A DNA stretch of 64,000 nucleotides from contig JASXTE010000008.1 in NCBI GenBank assembly GCA_030280995.1, forward strand, positions 7,295,212-7,359,211, given 5' to 3'. Source of the stretch: Hemileia vastatrix (lineage: Eukaryota; Basidiomycota; Pucciniomycetes; Pucciniales; Zaghouaniaceae). Below the pieces are notes generated by a model. It did no database searches. It saw nothing but the letters and a program-made list of their open reading frames with translations, and had not been told where the DNA came from. The stretch's first letter is position 1. Each line of letters starts with the position of its first letter. This document shows, one piece after another, positions 1 through 11,900 of the stretch. A program made the translations under genes and the position numbers.

Positions 1-2399
1 ATATTAATGATTTGCCAGGGAGCATCAGGTGCTTCAATTTGCGGTAATAACCCTGCTCTTTTACCAGTCATTCTTTTGGATTTCTGGCATGAATCACAAG
101 ATTAAACATATAATTTTGCATCTTAAGACATATTAGCCCACCAAGAAGTGTTTTTGAGTCTAATCAGTGTCTTCTCAAGATCAATATGACCAGCTAATAT
201 GTCATCATGACAAAGTTTGAGGATAATTTCTTTCATAGAAGGAGAAATTACAATTACATTAGTAAGCTTTCTTCTATAATAAATATATCCATCTTCAATA
301 GAAAACTTTCCTTTACTCAAAGCATTTTGATACTTTGCAGGAAGAGTTTTTATCAATGCTTGAATAGAAGCATTCTTAGGATCATTTAAGATAGTAACCA
401 ATTTATTTAAATCAGAATCTTTATCATATGAATCCAGTATTAATTGTAACAACTCCTCTACCATATCAACAATAAATATACCATGTATATGAGCAGTATC
501 ATATTCAGGTACATAAGCAGGATTTGAGTCATTATTTGGCAGAGGCAATCTAGACAGCATATCAACATTGGAGTGAACATTTCCAGCCCTATGGATAATT
601 GTCATCCGTCCTCTGTATTCTTGAACAGCAAGTTGCCACCTGAACATATGTCTTTTAGGTGTTTTCAGGTTTAAGAGGGACTTCACAGCACTACAGTCAG
701 TTACCAATTCAAATTTTTGGTCATCTAGATAGTAATGAAGCTTCTCAAGAGCCCAAACAACTGCTAAGAACTCTAATTGAGTGGCACCATATTTCAATTC
801 ACTATTTCTCAAGGTTCTTGAAATATAACAAATTACAACCTCTGAGGATTTATCATTTATAATTTGTTTCTGGTGAAGGGCAGCACCCAGACCAACAAAG
901 CTAGCATCTGTGTATAGGACAAAAGGTTTGTTGAAATCTGGAAGAGCCAATATAGGGGCTGTCATCAAGCAACTTTTTAATGTATCAAAATCTTTTTGAC
1001 AGTCATTATTCCAGAGAAAGGCAACATCTTTTCTGGTCAGTTTTGTAAGAGGCAAGGCTATGACCTGATAATTTTTAATATATTGTCTATAATAGCCACA
1101 CATACCCAAAAAACTTTGGATTTCTCTTACAGAAGTTGGTGCTTTCACATTTTGAATGGCAGCAACTTTGTTTTGGTCTACACAAATTTGTAAGCCTGAC
1201 ACAACATGGCCAAGGACTTTCAAGGATGGAAAACCAAATTTACACTTTTTTAAGGACAAGGTCATATTGATTTCATCCATTTTCTGGAAAAATCTATTCA
1301 AGTGAATCATATGATCATCAAAAGTTTTAGAAAAAATTATAATGTCATCAATATAAACCATGAGCCATCCTTCAATTATTTACTGATGGAAAGTGTTATC
1401 CATGACTTTTTGAAAAACTGAAGGAGCATTTTTAGGGCCAAATGGCATCCTAACATACTTATATATTCCCATATGAGTAGCAATAAGCAAAAAGTTTTGA
1501 GAATTTTTCTCAACTTGAACTTGATGATATCCTTTATTACCATCCAGACAACTAATAAAATTTTCACCTTGCAAGGTAGCATGTATTGAATTAATTCTGG
1601 GTAAAGGATAAATATCATCAACAGTATAAGTGTTCAATGCTCTGTAATCACCACATAATCTAGCCTTATCTTTTTCATAAGAAATTAAGACTGGGGAGAT
1701 GACACAATATTTGGGGGTGACATCCACTTTCTTAATGATATTCATTTTTAATAAAGTGGCAATATTATCTTCAATATCCTTTCTTTTTGTTGGAGAAGCA
1801 GGATATGGTTTTTTCTTAAGACTAGGAGGGATATCACTCAAGTTACAGGATAAAGTAATTTTCATTTCATCCTTAACAACTCCTAGGACATGAGAACCAT
1901 GAGCAAAAGCCATAGGAAAAGAGGCAATTGAGGCAATTATAGAATCCTTCTGCTCACTAGTTAATTGATCACCAAAAGAAGCAGTATTTATTTTAGTTAA
2001 TAACCTATCCATTTCATTTGTTGGTCTACCTGTACATTGAATTAATGAGTTACAAGACTTTAACAAATAAGTAGAAGATCTTATAGGGGAAGAAATTTTG
2101 AATTTCCTTTTGCCATTCAATCCCAATGTGAAGCAATTATTGGCAGGGTCCAATTTTACACCAAACATGGTCAGAATGTCATTTCCCATAATAAACCAAT
2201 TGCTCAAATTATCATTTCTCATGACAACAAATTCACAAACAGCTCTGACAAAACCACCATTATATTTGAAGAATACAGTGGCTTTGTATTTGCCAATGGG
2301 ACATAAAACAGAGCCATAACCTCTCCATTTTTCACATGTCATAGGTAATAATTTATCCATATAATCTTTATCCACTGAAGCCAGTGCCTTTTCAGACAC
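1..2399 (-). pseudogene. pol: family-1 pol: protease end, RT, RNase H, start of integrase
   Basis: Translates as the end of an aspartic protease domain, then RT with the YIDD catalytic box (just inside 1361), then RNase H (motif YTDAS near 905-920), then the integrase zinc-binding region whose CDSC cysteines are read near 100. An in-frame TAA at 1380-1382 stands where copy B has Glu (HQEMVEGW), so the RT is broken just before YIDD. A second stop at 123-125 precedes the integrase core. Frame is otherwise kept across the 1380 stop, so this is a recent nonsense copy. Polyproteins of this kind are cleaved to copy the element RNA into cDNA and integrate it. Confidence 0.9.
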
Positions 2400-2589
2400 T
2401 CACACCTCCATATGTAACCTTCAATATTTTCTTGAGGTTTGAACAGGCTTTGAGCATGTCTACATTGATGGAGCTGATTAGGAGGCATGAAAATTTTCTG
2501 ATTTAGAACCTTAAAAATGAATAAGATTTCTTGAATCCTGTCCTTCAGAAGTTCTACTTTAGCATTATATCTTAATTTTCCTCATTTAA

Positions 2590-3525
2590 TGTCAGGCTAA
2601 GATCAACTAAATGGACGTGAAATAGCTTGAAAAGTCTTTGTCTAGAAGATTTAAATGGTCCTATATGAATACTGTAGTATAAATCCAACAAATAGTAAAA
2701 TATAATTCAGAATAAAGGTTTCAGTAATATAATTCTCACTATTCTTATATGTGGCTTACAATCTTTTTAGTTGGTAGAAAAATAGATTCAATAATTTCAG
2801 ATACTATTCAAAAGTCTTATAAAAGTACTACTTGATTTCTATTGTAATTTGTTTGGTTATATTGGATAAATTGAAGTGATAAAGAATGAAGAAAACAAGA
2901 CCCAAAACCTCCTCCTTTTATACTCACCAAGTTCCCCAATAAATCCCGTGATGTACCATCCAATACAATGTTAATGACGCCTCAAACAACTAATAGACCT
3001 CTCCATCAACATCCCTAGTGACCCATAACATAATTAGACAAGGAACAACCACTAAAATCCTATTAATCACCACACAATATGGGGGGCGGACTTGCTAGCG
3101 AGTCTGCAACCTTGGACCCAAACTCACCACAGGTTGAACACACATTGAGCTATTGATAAAGGAACCATACAATCAGGGATGAACACCACTCAGCAGAACA
3201 GTTTTAGGTGGGTGTTCAAGTAGAGTTCAGTATGGGTTCAGTATGAGTTCAGTCTGAGTTCCATCTGAGTTCAGGTTGAGGACTTGCTAGCAAGTCCACC
3301 CCCTATATTGCGTAGTGAATAATAAGGGAGATCCATCACAATTAAAGAAAAGACAAAAAGAGAGTATATGCGTGAAAAACAATGATATAAAAGACTAAAG
3401 GAGACTTTTTAAGGTTAATTATAGCTTAATAATAAGGGGAATCTACTGTAGAAATGGAGGGTCTAATCCTGACATTATACTATGTGAAATTCCCATCCAA
3501 AAATAACCAATATTGACTGAGAAAT
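2590..3525 (-). repeat. family-1 LTR of copy A, 3'-truncated, with MITE inside
   Basis: Begins TGTCAGGCTAAG and is highly similar to 3526-4003 and to 15383-16070. The sequence after 3525 should continue with the block seen at 16070-16373 but instead a new TGTCAGGCTAAG starts. The LTR is interrupted at 3068-3317 by a CACTA-like MITE. Confidence 0.85.
3068..3317. mobile_element. CACTA-like MITE, copy 1 (250 bp)
   Basis: The right end read inward starts CACTACGCAATATAGGGGG and the left end starts CACCACACAATATGGGGGG, followed on both sides by a GGACTTGCTAGC block, giving imperfect terminal inverted repeats of about 38 bp. A 3-bp AAT duplication flanks it, and the uninterrupted site is seen in the LTR at 15856-15866. 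CACTA/CMC elements are known for CACTA termini and 3-bp duplications. There is no ORF. The interior has a run of degenerate GAGTTCAGTCT-like units near 3225-3290. Confidence 0.85.
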
Positions 3526-4003
3526 TGTCAGGCTAAGGTCAAGTACAAGGACGTGAACTAGCTTGAATGGTCAGTTGTCTAGAAGATTTTAATGGTCCTA
3601 TATGAATACTGTAATCTAAATCCAATAAGTAGTAAAATATAATCAAAATTAAAGGTCTCAGTAATATAATTCTCACTATTTTTATATATGGCTTACAATC
3701 TTTGTAGTTGGTAGAAAAATAGATTTTATAATTCAGATACTATTCAAAAGTCTTATAAAAGTACTAATTGAAGTGTATTGTAATTTATTTGGTTATATGG
3801 TGTAAATTGTAATGATAAAGAATGCAGAAAACAAGACCCAAAACCTCCTCCTTTTATACACACTAAGTTCCTCAATAAATCCCTTGATGTACCATCCAAT
3901 ACAATGTTAATGACGCCTCAAACAAGTAATAGACCTCTCCATCAAAGCCCCTAGTGATCCATAACATAATTAGACAAGCAACAACCACTAAAATCCTATT
4001 AAT

Positions 4004-4090
4004 AGGGGGTGTCAGTTCTGGCAAATCAGCACTTAACTTAAGTGCGGATATTAAACCAAATCAGCACTTACAAATCAGCACTTAAATTTT
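4004..4090. repeat. left TIR and subterminal repeats of the Harbinger-like element
   Basis: Terminal inverted repeat followed by alternating AAATCAGCACTTA and TAAGTGCGGAT motifs. Such arrays are the usual transposase-binding sites of Harbinger elements. The same motifs recur at the right end (about 7580-7737). Confidence 0.75.
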
Positions 4091-5270
4091 GCAAAAAAGT
4101 CACTTATTTCAAAAAAGGGTGTCAGTTATGACCTCAAATCAGCACTTTTTTCCCGTTTTTTTTCACAACCACATTTTGGCCACAAAACATCCCTTCCTTT
4201 CTTACCCCATCCCTATCACATGTGACACACTGACCTTCCTCGCTACCTACCCATCAATCCTCGGCACACACCCCTTGCTGACATTTTCAATATTTTGACC
4301 AGGCATGTTTACATTCTTTTTTACTTATTTCTTCTACTTCTTAATCTTTTTTCTATGGGTGTCAGTTCTGACCTCAAATCAGCACTTTTTTTGTGATTTT
4401 TTTTTTTCAAAACCACATGTTGGCCACATCATCCCTTTCTTTCCCATACCATTTTTTACTCTCCAAATGTCCTCTTTGTGTACTTCACTCACTTGGGTTG
4501 GTATTTTGGTTTGTTGCATATTCATTTTTTTTGGAATTTACGGTGAAATTTTTTTTTTTTGGATGGCTCATTGGTTTTCTTTCACCAGCTCAACATGAAA
4601 TCGCATATTTTCTGAAATCGCATATTTTGTCAGTGATTTTTTTTTCATTCATCCCTCATATCCTTTTCCTATTCTCCTCCAACATCCCTCAAACAATTTG
4701 GTTTCATTCATTTTGTCATCTCATCTCTCCAGGTAAGTCACTTTATTCTTTTTTTTTGATTTTTTGATTACTAATTATAATTTTTTTTTTCTGTTTATTT
4801 TATTTTTTTTATCTAAATTTTTTTTGTAAGTGGTTATTTTGGATTTCAATGGTATAATTAACCTTTTTTTTCTCTCCCTCTTTACTTTCTTTTTTAGCTC
4901 CATCACCCTACTCTTCATCCCTCCTTGGCATGGTCATTATCCCCTCTTTCCCTTATTTCACTTTTTTTGGCTCCATTTCATTGAAACACATACATTGCAC
5001 ATTCTTTATGCATTTCACTTACTCCATATTCAATTTCCCCACAATTCCAACATCAATCTTTCTCACTCTATTTTTCCTACTTTTCAATCAAGGTAAGTTT
5101 CATCTCCTTTTTTTCATGCCTATATGATATCTCATTCCTTTTATGAAAAGTTCATACTTAAATATATGTATGACTCTTATCTGGATAACAGTGAACTTAT
5201 AAAACTCCTTTTGATCTCATCTTCATTACCACTTTTCAAGTTTTTGTAAAATTTTGAAAATCAGACTCGG

Positions 5271-5640
5271 AATTAGGGTTAGGTTTATTCAAATCTAATG
5301 TTCTTTTTACTGAAGATTCTCCTGAAGGCTACCTTTCATTTCCCACAAACAGATTTGAATTTGATTCAGTGGTTGCTGAGATATTGACCATTAAAGTTGA
5401 GCCTTTTTTTTCCCAATTTAAATTTTTATTTCATTTTTTTATGTAACAAATTAGGGTTAGGTTTATTTAAATCACATGTCCTTTAACTGAAGATTCTACT
5501 AAAGCATATCTTTCATTTCCCACAAACAGGTTTGAATTAGGTTCAGTGGTTGCTGAGATTTTGACCTTTGAAGTTGAGCCTTTTTTCCAAATTTCACTTG
5601 TCTTATTTCACATTTTTATATTGCATATTTAGAGGATAAG
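5271..5640. repeat. direct duplication, about 180-bp unit, two copies
   Basis: Units start near 5271 and 5450, both with AATTAGGGTTAGGTTTAT. Both continue through CATTTCCCACAAACAG, TTCAGTGGTTGCTGAGAT and a GTTGAGCC plus poly-T tail. The duplication lies just upstream of the TET/JBP-like gene. It may be leader or promoter DNA; function unknown. Confidence 0.8.
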
Positions 5641-5697
5641 GATTCTGAAACTCTTATATTATTATTATCTAGGCATTTCAATTATATAGGCATATAT

Positions 5698-6318
5698 TTG
5701 TTGCTCAAGAATATCACTAAAGCTCAAAAAGATGATAATTTTTGCTTATGGGACACTCTACCTTCCTTTAACTCTTTTCTTGCTCTTCGACTCAAAAGGC
5801 ACTGTAATAAAGCATTTGAAAAAAATCATGAGCTTGCAACCAAAGTTGGAATACTGAATTGGTGTGACTCCAAATGGGAAGATATCAGCCATGAATATCT
5901 TTTATTTTCTAATGTTATTATCACTCATTCTGGATTTCACAATAAAATTCACACTGATACCAAGGACACCAATTTTCTTACTTTTGGTATATTCTCATAT
6001 ATCAAACCGATTACTGGCCAACCAATACCATCTCCAGCTAAAATCAAATGACATGGTTTATATTTTCCAGACCACCGGTGCATCATTGATTTTGGTTTGG
6101 GAAATGGTATCATCAAAACTGTTTGGAATTCTTCTAAGGATAATCATCAGACAACCAAAGCTCCTCCTGGTTTGGAATCCTGTCAAGATTTAACACATTT
6201 TGGTTGCTCATTTCAAATCAGTCATAAGTTGATTCAAAGAATCAATAAGGTAATGAAAGAAGGTAAATTTAATCAATTTAAAAAAACTTTATTTAGATCC
6301 AAAAAGTATGGGGATTAG
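5698..6318 (+). pseudogene. TET/JBP-like 2-oxoglutarate/Fe(II) dioxygenase, one in-frame stop
   Basis: One frame of 207 codons. Residues about 20-60 hold LRLKRHCNKAFEKN and GILNWCDSKW, about 80-100 hold HNKIHTDTKD and LTFGIF, then a TGA (6049-6051), then GLYFPDHRCIIDFG, TVWNSSKDNHQTT and FGCSFQISHKL. This order resembles the double-stranded beta-helix of fungal TET/JBP enzymes as I remember them: HxD iron ligands (HTD), a GGxFxFPDxR-like strand, the distal His (NHQ), then a strand ending in SxQ. Such enzymes oxidise 5-methyl bases in DNA, and in basidiomycetes they are known to travel with transposons. The expected 2OG-binding Arg before GxSxQ appears to be His (THFG). No alignment could be run. 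I infer a decayed copy. Confidence 0.72.
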
Positions 6319-6599
6319 AGTTGTCATCGAAAATTTTATATTTTTTCGTAAATTTTTAATAAATATTTGTTATGTATCAATTTCCTCAACTAAAGTAATG
6401 GGCCCACAACCTTGTGTTGTATAAATGGTAATCATTATAACAATTATTTGTTTCATGGGGTTCCTCTAGCCTATACCTGTGGAAAGTCCCAAACTTTTGT
6501 TTCTAGATTTGATCTGCATTTTGGCTAGGGGGATTGTCATTACTTTAAACTAGGGAAAGTGATATATATTAGATATTTATTTAATAATTTACGTAATTA

Positions 6600-6765
6600 T
6601 ATTAAATTTAGATGACTTCCACCACTTACTTCAATAAAATGCAGGGGGGGGTATTGCCAAATTTTTAAATCTGACATGTGAAATTGATGACTTAGAAAAA
6701 TTTTGGTGATATCCACCCCTTGCTTCAATAAAATTCAGGGGAGAGTATTGCCAATTTTTTAAAAC
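6600..6765. repeat. tandem repeat, about 95-bp unit with CCCCTG/CAGGGG core
   Basis: Two units, read on the minus strand, each start TTGGCAATACYCYCCCCTG and continue TTTTATTGAAG, then (unit 1 most clearly) AAGGGGTGG and ATCACCAAAATTTTTC. The unit replaces the expected C-terminal half of the Harbinger transposase. A related array lies at 46560-46820 next to another DNA-element remnant. Confidence 0.7.
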
Positions 6766-6814
6766 AGATATAGAATTTTTTTGACTTGTAAATATTTTGG
6801 TGAAAATTTTTGAC

Positions 6815-7451
6815 GAGAATGTGAAAGTAATTGTTTCCACCTTGAGCAGGTTTCTGGCTCAAAGGAATAGCAGTACCATCAACAAAACCAATACATCCTG
6901 GGAAGCCCTCTGCTTGCATAACCTGAGATGATTCAAGTTGCTCTTCTATCGTTGGCCAGGTGAGAAGTTGAGATTACAAGGAGTTGATGGCAGTGATACA
7001 TTTTTTGGTATAAGTGTTAACTGAACCATACCCTAAATAAAAGACATTTTCTAAACATTTCAAAGCGGCTCCATTACCATTTGAACCCAAATGTCATAGT
7101 GTGATGGCCAATTGAATTGAAGGGTGTCGTTGTTCTTTTTGAGAATTATTGTGAAATATGGGATGATCCTGAATAAGCTCAAGAAATTTAAGGAAACATT
7201 CCTGAGAAGTCCTGAAAAATTGTCTAAAACTTGGTACAGATAGGTTAAGAAGTGTTTTGATGGTGTACTTGGGGGTATGAAGTACTTAAGCCTTTCCTGG
7301 AAGAAGGTAATGTTTACAGGCCACTTTTGATAAAAAAAAAATCTTCTTCTAGATCAGAATCAGAATTGCAATCAGAGTCCAAGAGCAGTTCAAGAGCCAT
7401 GAAAGTCATTGCTTTATGTAATTTATCACGATTTGAAAGTGAGGAAGGCAT
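6815..7451 (-). pseudogene. HARBI1-type DDE transposase, frameshifted and 3'-truncated
   Basis: Reading the minus strand from ATG at 7449-7451 across several frame changes gives an acidic N-terminal stretch (LLLDSDSD type), then LGSNGNGAALK, YGSVNTYTKKCITAI, LLTWPTIEEQLESS and finally GFPGCIGFVDGTAIPL. The last is the HARBI1/DDE_Tnp_4 block holding the first catalytic Asp (VDGT). Coding similarity stops after GGNNYFH, where the tandem repeat begins, so the second Asp and the Glu are missing. The region 43471-44400 is a homologue. Confidence 0.8.
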
Positions 7452-8987
7452 AACTCTTATATGATATGATATGAAGATGTAAGTGATGTACGATGTTTTG
7501 AGTTATGAAGTGTTATGCTGCGGAGTGCTGCGTATGAATGGGATGATGCTGACAAATCAGTGAAATGGGACTTGATGGTGAAATCAGCACTTTTGGTTGA
7601 GAAAGTGCGGATTTGAGTGAAATAAGTGACTTATTTCATTTTGAAATCCACCAGTATTGGGGCTAGTGTGTTTTGGAAATCCGCACTTATTTAAGTGCGG
7701 ATTTGTAAGTGCGGATTTGCCAGAACTGACACCCCCTAATAAGAAGGGAGATCCATCAAAATTAAAGAAAAGACAAAAAGAGAGTATATGCGTGGAAAAA
7801 AATGATATAAAAGGCTAAAGGAGACTTTTTAAGGTTAATTATAGCTTAATAATAAGGGGGATCTACAGTAGAAATGGTGGGGCTAATCCTGACATTATAT
7901 TACATGAAATTCCCATCCAAAAATAACCAAAATTGACTGAGAAACCACCCAAAAACTTAAAAAAGAGTGTGAGATGTGGGGTAACTACATGCAGTCCTTG
8001 TCAGGCGCTTGCACGGGTAAATCCTTGACTAAAAATTAAGCGAATTTAAGCGTGGTGATGAAATAAGGTGCCAAGAGTGAGGTTATTAATGAAATTAGTG
8101 CATATAAACAAGGTCAATGCACTATTAATTAAGCTAGGACACTAAATACGCGCCTGTTGCCTATTTTAGTGTGTTTCACCACAGTTGGCGTAGAATGTGG
8201 GGTAATTATAGTGTGGAAAAGCTAACTTTGCTAAAAATGAAGCTATTCACACGGGAAAAAAGCAGGCAGTATGTGGCCAGTACACAGAAGCCATTTCTGG
8301 CATAAAAAACACCAAATTTGAAAAGTGTTATTTTTATGCATTTAAATAGCCAAATCAATAGTCCTCAATGAGCTCAATTGATCTGTCAAAGCGCATTTTT
8401 GATATTCTCAATTTCATAGAGCATATAGTCAACTTTTAAGTGAAATAAAGCGCATTTCTTGTTTTTTGCGTAAAACAATGAATATAACAGCTTTAAGTGT
8501 ACTTAAAAATTATGTAGCCTTATAATTAAGGTTCTTAATATTACCCTAACATATTCCAACTTAATATTAAGTACTTAAGACCTATAAAAGGTGGATATAT
8601 GCATGTATATAAAGTGTTATAATGGCATTTTTTGTGTATTTATCATAATTTTACTTATGTATATTATTTGTGTACTCTTATTTATTGTTCCCATGTATAG
8701 TTCATGTGTTTAACATAACTTACAAGCACTTTTTACTCAGTCCTGTATATATACAGGCTGACACTCGCCCACCCAAAAAAAACAATAAAAAAAATTATAA
8801 GTTATACATTTTATTTATTTATTTGTAATTTTCAGGTATTCAGATTTACTCTGTAGCATTAAAGATTGTACTTTAAAGAAATAAAAAATAATAAATTATT
8901 ATGAGTACTGGTTTTTAACCCCTCAGCTGGTTGAACAGAATTTTATTTCTGTTTAAATTTTTTAAGAAGGGTGGATAAATTAGAAAT

Positions 8988-11900
8988 TTATTTTTCAGGT
9001 ATCCATTTATCAAATTCATTTGATTTCCCTTTAAATCTTAGTAAATACTCAGTTCCTTTTTCTTTAGTAAGGATTCTTTTCTTGAGTTTTTTTTAAATCT
9101 CTGCTTTTTTCACAATTTCTTCAGGTTTCTTTTTAGGCCTTCCCCTTCTCTTTGGAAACAAGTCAAGATCATTTGCATGGTAAGGTTTCAATAATGAGAT
9201 AGGGAAAACTGGATGTTTCCTATCATATGGAGCATATAATATGACTTCCACTGCATTATTACCAACCATTTTACTTACTAAAAAAGGTCCTAAAAAGGGA
9301 TCCTTTAATTTAACATTACCTTGTAAGTTAAAATGTAGTGTTGATATTAGGACTTCATCTCCCTTTTTGAATTCAAATTCTTTATGAGATTTGTCCCACC
9401 TTTTCTTTTCATATTCAAATGCTTTTTGTATACATTCTTCTGCATGCTTTCTACACATTTGTTGCATATGAATAAAGGATTTGGTACCAGGGTGTATATC
9501 TAACCTTGGTAATTTATTTAAATGATTTACTGGGGTATTTGGTACGTATCCCAGCCAGAGTTCAAATGGTTTCTTCTCTGTTACAGAATGAGCTGTGCTG
9601 TTATAAGCAAATTCAAGGCCAGGAATTAATGTCACCCAGTCATGTGTGAATTTCTCATTGTCTTTGTATTCTAATCCAAAGGCACAATATCTTCTGATCA
9701 TGTCTTCTAGAGTTTGTATCATTCTTTCAGCCAGCCCATCAGTTTGTGGGTGGTGTGCTGTGGATTATTTCAATTGACAACCTGATACTTCCATCAAAGA
9801 TGTCCAGAACTCTGAAGTAAATTTAGGGTCTCTGTCAGAGATTATGGCTTTGGGGAACCCAGCAGTATTCATCATCTGAGTCCACCATAGTAATGCCAAG
9901 TCTTTTGCAGATACCTCTTTATGGGTAGGGATAAATTTACACATTTTTGTTAATCTATCCACAATTACCCAGCAAGAATTGAAACTTTCTTTTCCTGTTA
10001 ATGGCAAGCCAGTTACAAAATCCATGTTTATAATTTCCCATGGAGCTTTTGGCTGCTCTATTTGTTGTAACAACCCATCTCTCTTACCAGTTAATTATTT
10101 AGATTTCTGACAAGAGTCACATGTTTCAATGTATTTTTGTACATCTTCTTTCATGTTTATCCACCAGGCTGTATTTTTAACTCTGGTTAATGTTTTGTTA
10201 AAGTCAAAATGACCAGCTAAGATGTCATCATGACAAGTACTCAACATTAACTCTTTCATAGAAGGTGGTATTACTATAATATTACTTAATTTTTTCCTGT
10301 AATATATATATCCATCTTCAAATGATAGTTTACCTTTTTCCAATGCATTTTTATACTTTGGAGGCAAGTTTTTAATTAATGCACTCATGGGGGCGTTTGT
10401 TGGATCATTAAGAATGGTAGATAGTTTAGACAAATCTTTATCAGATGAATAATTTTCTAATATAGTTTGCATAAATTCTTCTTCTAAATCCACTATATAA
10501 ATCCCAAATATATTTATAACTTCATTTTCAGGTACATAAGCTGGGTTGTCAGCATCATTTGGCAAAGGACTTCTAGATAATAAATCCACATTAGAATGCA
10601 ATGTTCCTGCTCTGTGAGTGATTGTAATATTTCCTCTGTACTCTTGTACAGCTAGTTGCCATCTAAACATGTGCCTATTAGGTGTTTTCATGTTTAGCAA
10701 TGATTTTACTGCACTGCAATCTGTTATGAGTTCAAACTTCTGGTCTTCCAGATAGTAATTAAGCTTCTCCAAAGCCCACACCACAGCTAAACATTCTAGC
10801 TGTGTGGAACCATACCTTAATTCAGTTTTTCTTAAGTTTCTGGATATATAACAGATAACTACTTCAGATAATTTTCCATTCATTATCTGTTTTTGATGTA
10901 AAGCAGCACCTAAACCTATGAAGCTTGCATCAGTGCACAAGATAAAAGGTAAGGTGAAATCTGGCAGTCCCAAAATTGGAGCTGTCATTAAACATTCCTT
11001 TAATTTATTAAAGGCGTGTTGTCTTTCATTATTCCAAATGAAAGCCTCATTTTTCCTGATTAATGTTGTTAAAGGAGCTGCAATACATTGTTAATTTTTA
11101 ATATATTGTCTATAATATCCACACATACCCAAAAAACTTTGAATTTCTTTTACATTCTTAGGTATACCAATGTTTTTAATTGCTGCCACCTTATTCTGGT
11201 CAACACAAATTTGTAATCCAGATACAACATGTCCAAGTACTTTCAAAGATTGAAATCCAAATTTACATTTCTTTAATGCAATTGTCATATTAATTTCATC
11301 CATTCTTTGAAATACTCTTTTCAGGTGATTTAAATGTTCATCATATGTTTTTGAAAACACTAAGATGTCATCAATATAGACCAATAGCCATCCTTCAACC
11401 ATTTCCTGATGAAAAACACTATCCATCAATTTTTAGAAGACTGAAGGCGCATTCTTTGGGCCAAATGGCATTCTCACATACTTATATATACCCATATGTG
11501 TGGTTATTAATAAGTAATTTTGAGAATTTCTTTCCACAGGAATCTGGTGGTAACCTTTGTTTCCATCCAGACAGGAAATATATTTTGCTCCTTGTAAAGT
11601 AGCATGGATAGAAGCTATCCTTGGTAGGGGGTGGATATAATCTACTGTGTATGTATTCAGAGCTCTATAATCACCACATAATCTTGCCTTATCTTTTTGA
11701 TAAGAGATCAATACTGGTGAAATGACACAATACTTAGGTGTTGTGTCCACTTTTTCAACAATACCTATTTCCAACAACATTTTTATATTGTCTTCAATAT
11801 CTTTCCTTTTTGCAGGAGATGCTGGGTAAGGTTTCTTTTTTAGGCTGCCAGGAAAATTATCCAAATCACAGCTTAGAGAGATTTTCATCTCATGGTCTTT

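Larger units (their letters stand above)
1..3525 (-). mobile_element. Ty3/gypsy family-1 copy A (partial)
   Basis: Minus-strand LTR retrotransposon remnant cut by the left window edge. Going leftwards from its 5' LTR (2590-3525) there are only about 190 bp of leader, then the end of protease and the RT. Gag and the protease active site, present in copy B, are missing, so an internal deletion has occurred. The integrase core lies outside the window. The 5' LTR stops at 3525, where the LTR of copy B starts abruptly. The roughly 570-bp remainder of the A LTR is not found elsewhere in the window. Confidence 0.85.
4004..7737. mobile_element. PIF/Harbinger-like transposon carrying a TET/JBP-like gene
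   Basis: Termini are AGGGGGTGTCAGTTCTGGCA on the left and its inverse on the right, perfect for at least 20 bp. They are followed on both sides by several AAATCAGCACTT/AAGTGCGGATTT subterminal repeats. The element sits inside the B LTR, flanked by AAT (equivalently TAA, since the site is a TAA run). Harbinger elements usually duplicate 3 bp (TWA). A HARBI1-type transposase is read on the minus strand (6815-7451) and a TET/JBP-like gene on the plus strand (5698-6318). The left 1.6 kb (4004-5640) is T-rich, carries extra internal GGGTGTCAGTT blocks near 4117 and 4357 and donor-like GTAAGT sites near 4731 and 5091. I see no ORF there that I can defend. Confidence 0.85.
3526..8763 (-). repeat. 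family-1 3' LTR of copy B, split by a DNA transposon
   Basis: Runs from TGTCAGGCTAAG to ATACAGGCTGACA. The two ends form the TGTCAG/CTGACA inverted repeat of an LTR. The parts 3526-4003 and 7741-8763 together match the other LTR of B (15383-16373 plus 38083-38595), about 1.5 kb. The last bases contain the perfect palindrome CCTGTATATATACAGG. Just inside the element, at 8764-8774, the minus strand reads GGGTGGGCGAG, a plausible polypurine tract. Confidence 0.88.

Noticed and set aside
4089..5127. Phe/Ser/His-rich ORFs up to 124 aa in the Harbinger left arm
   Set aside because: Composition follows the T-rich DNA; no conserved motif and no reading frame preserved between the internal repeats.
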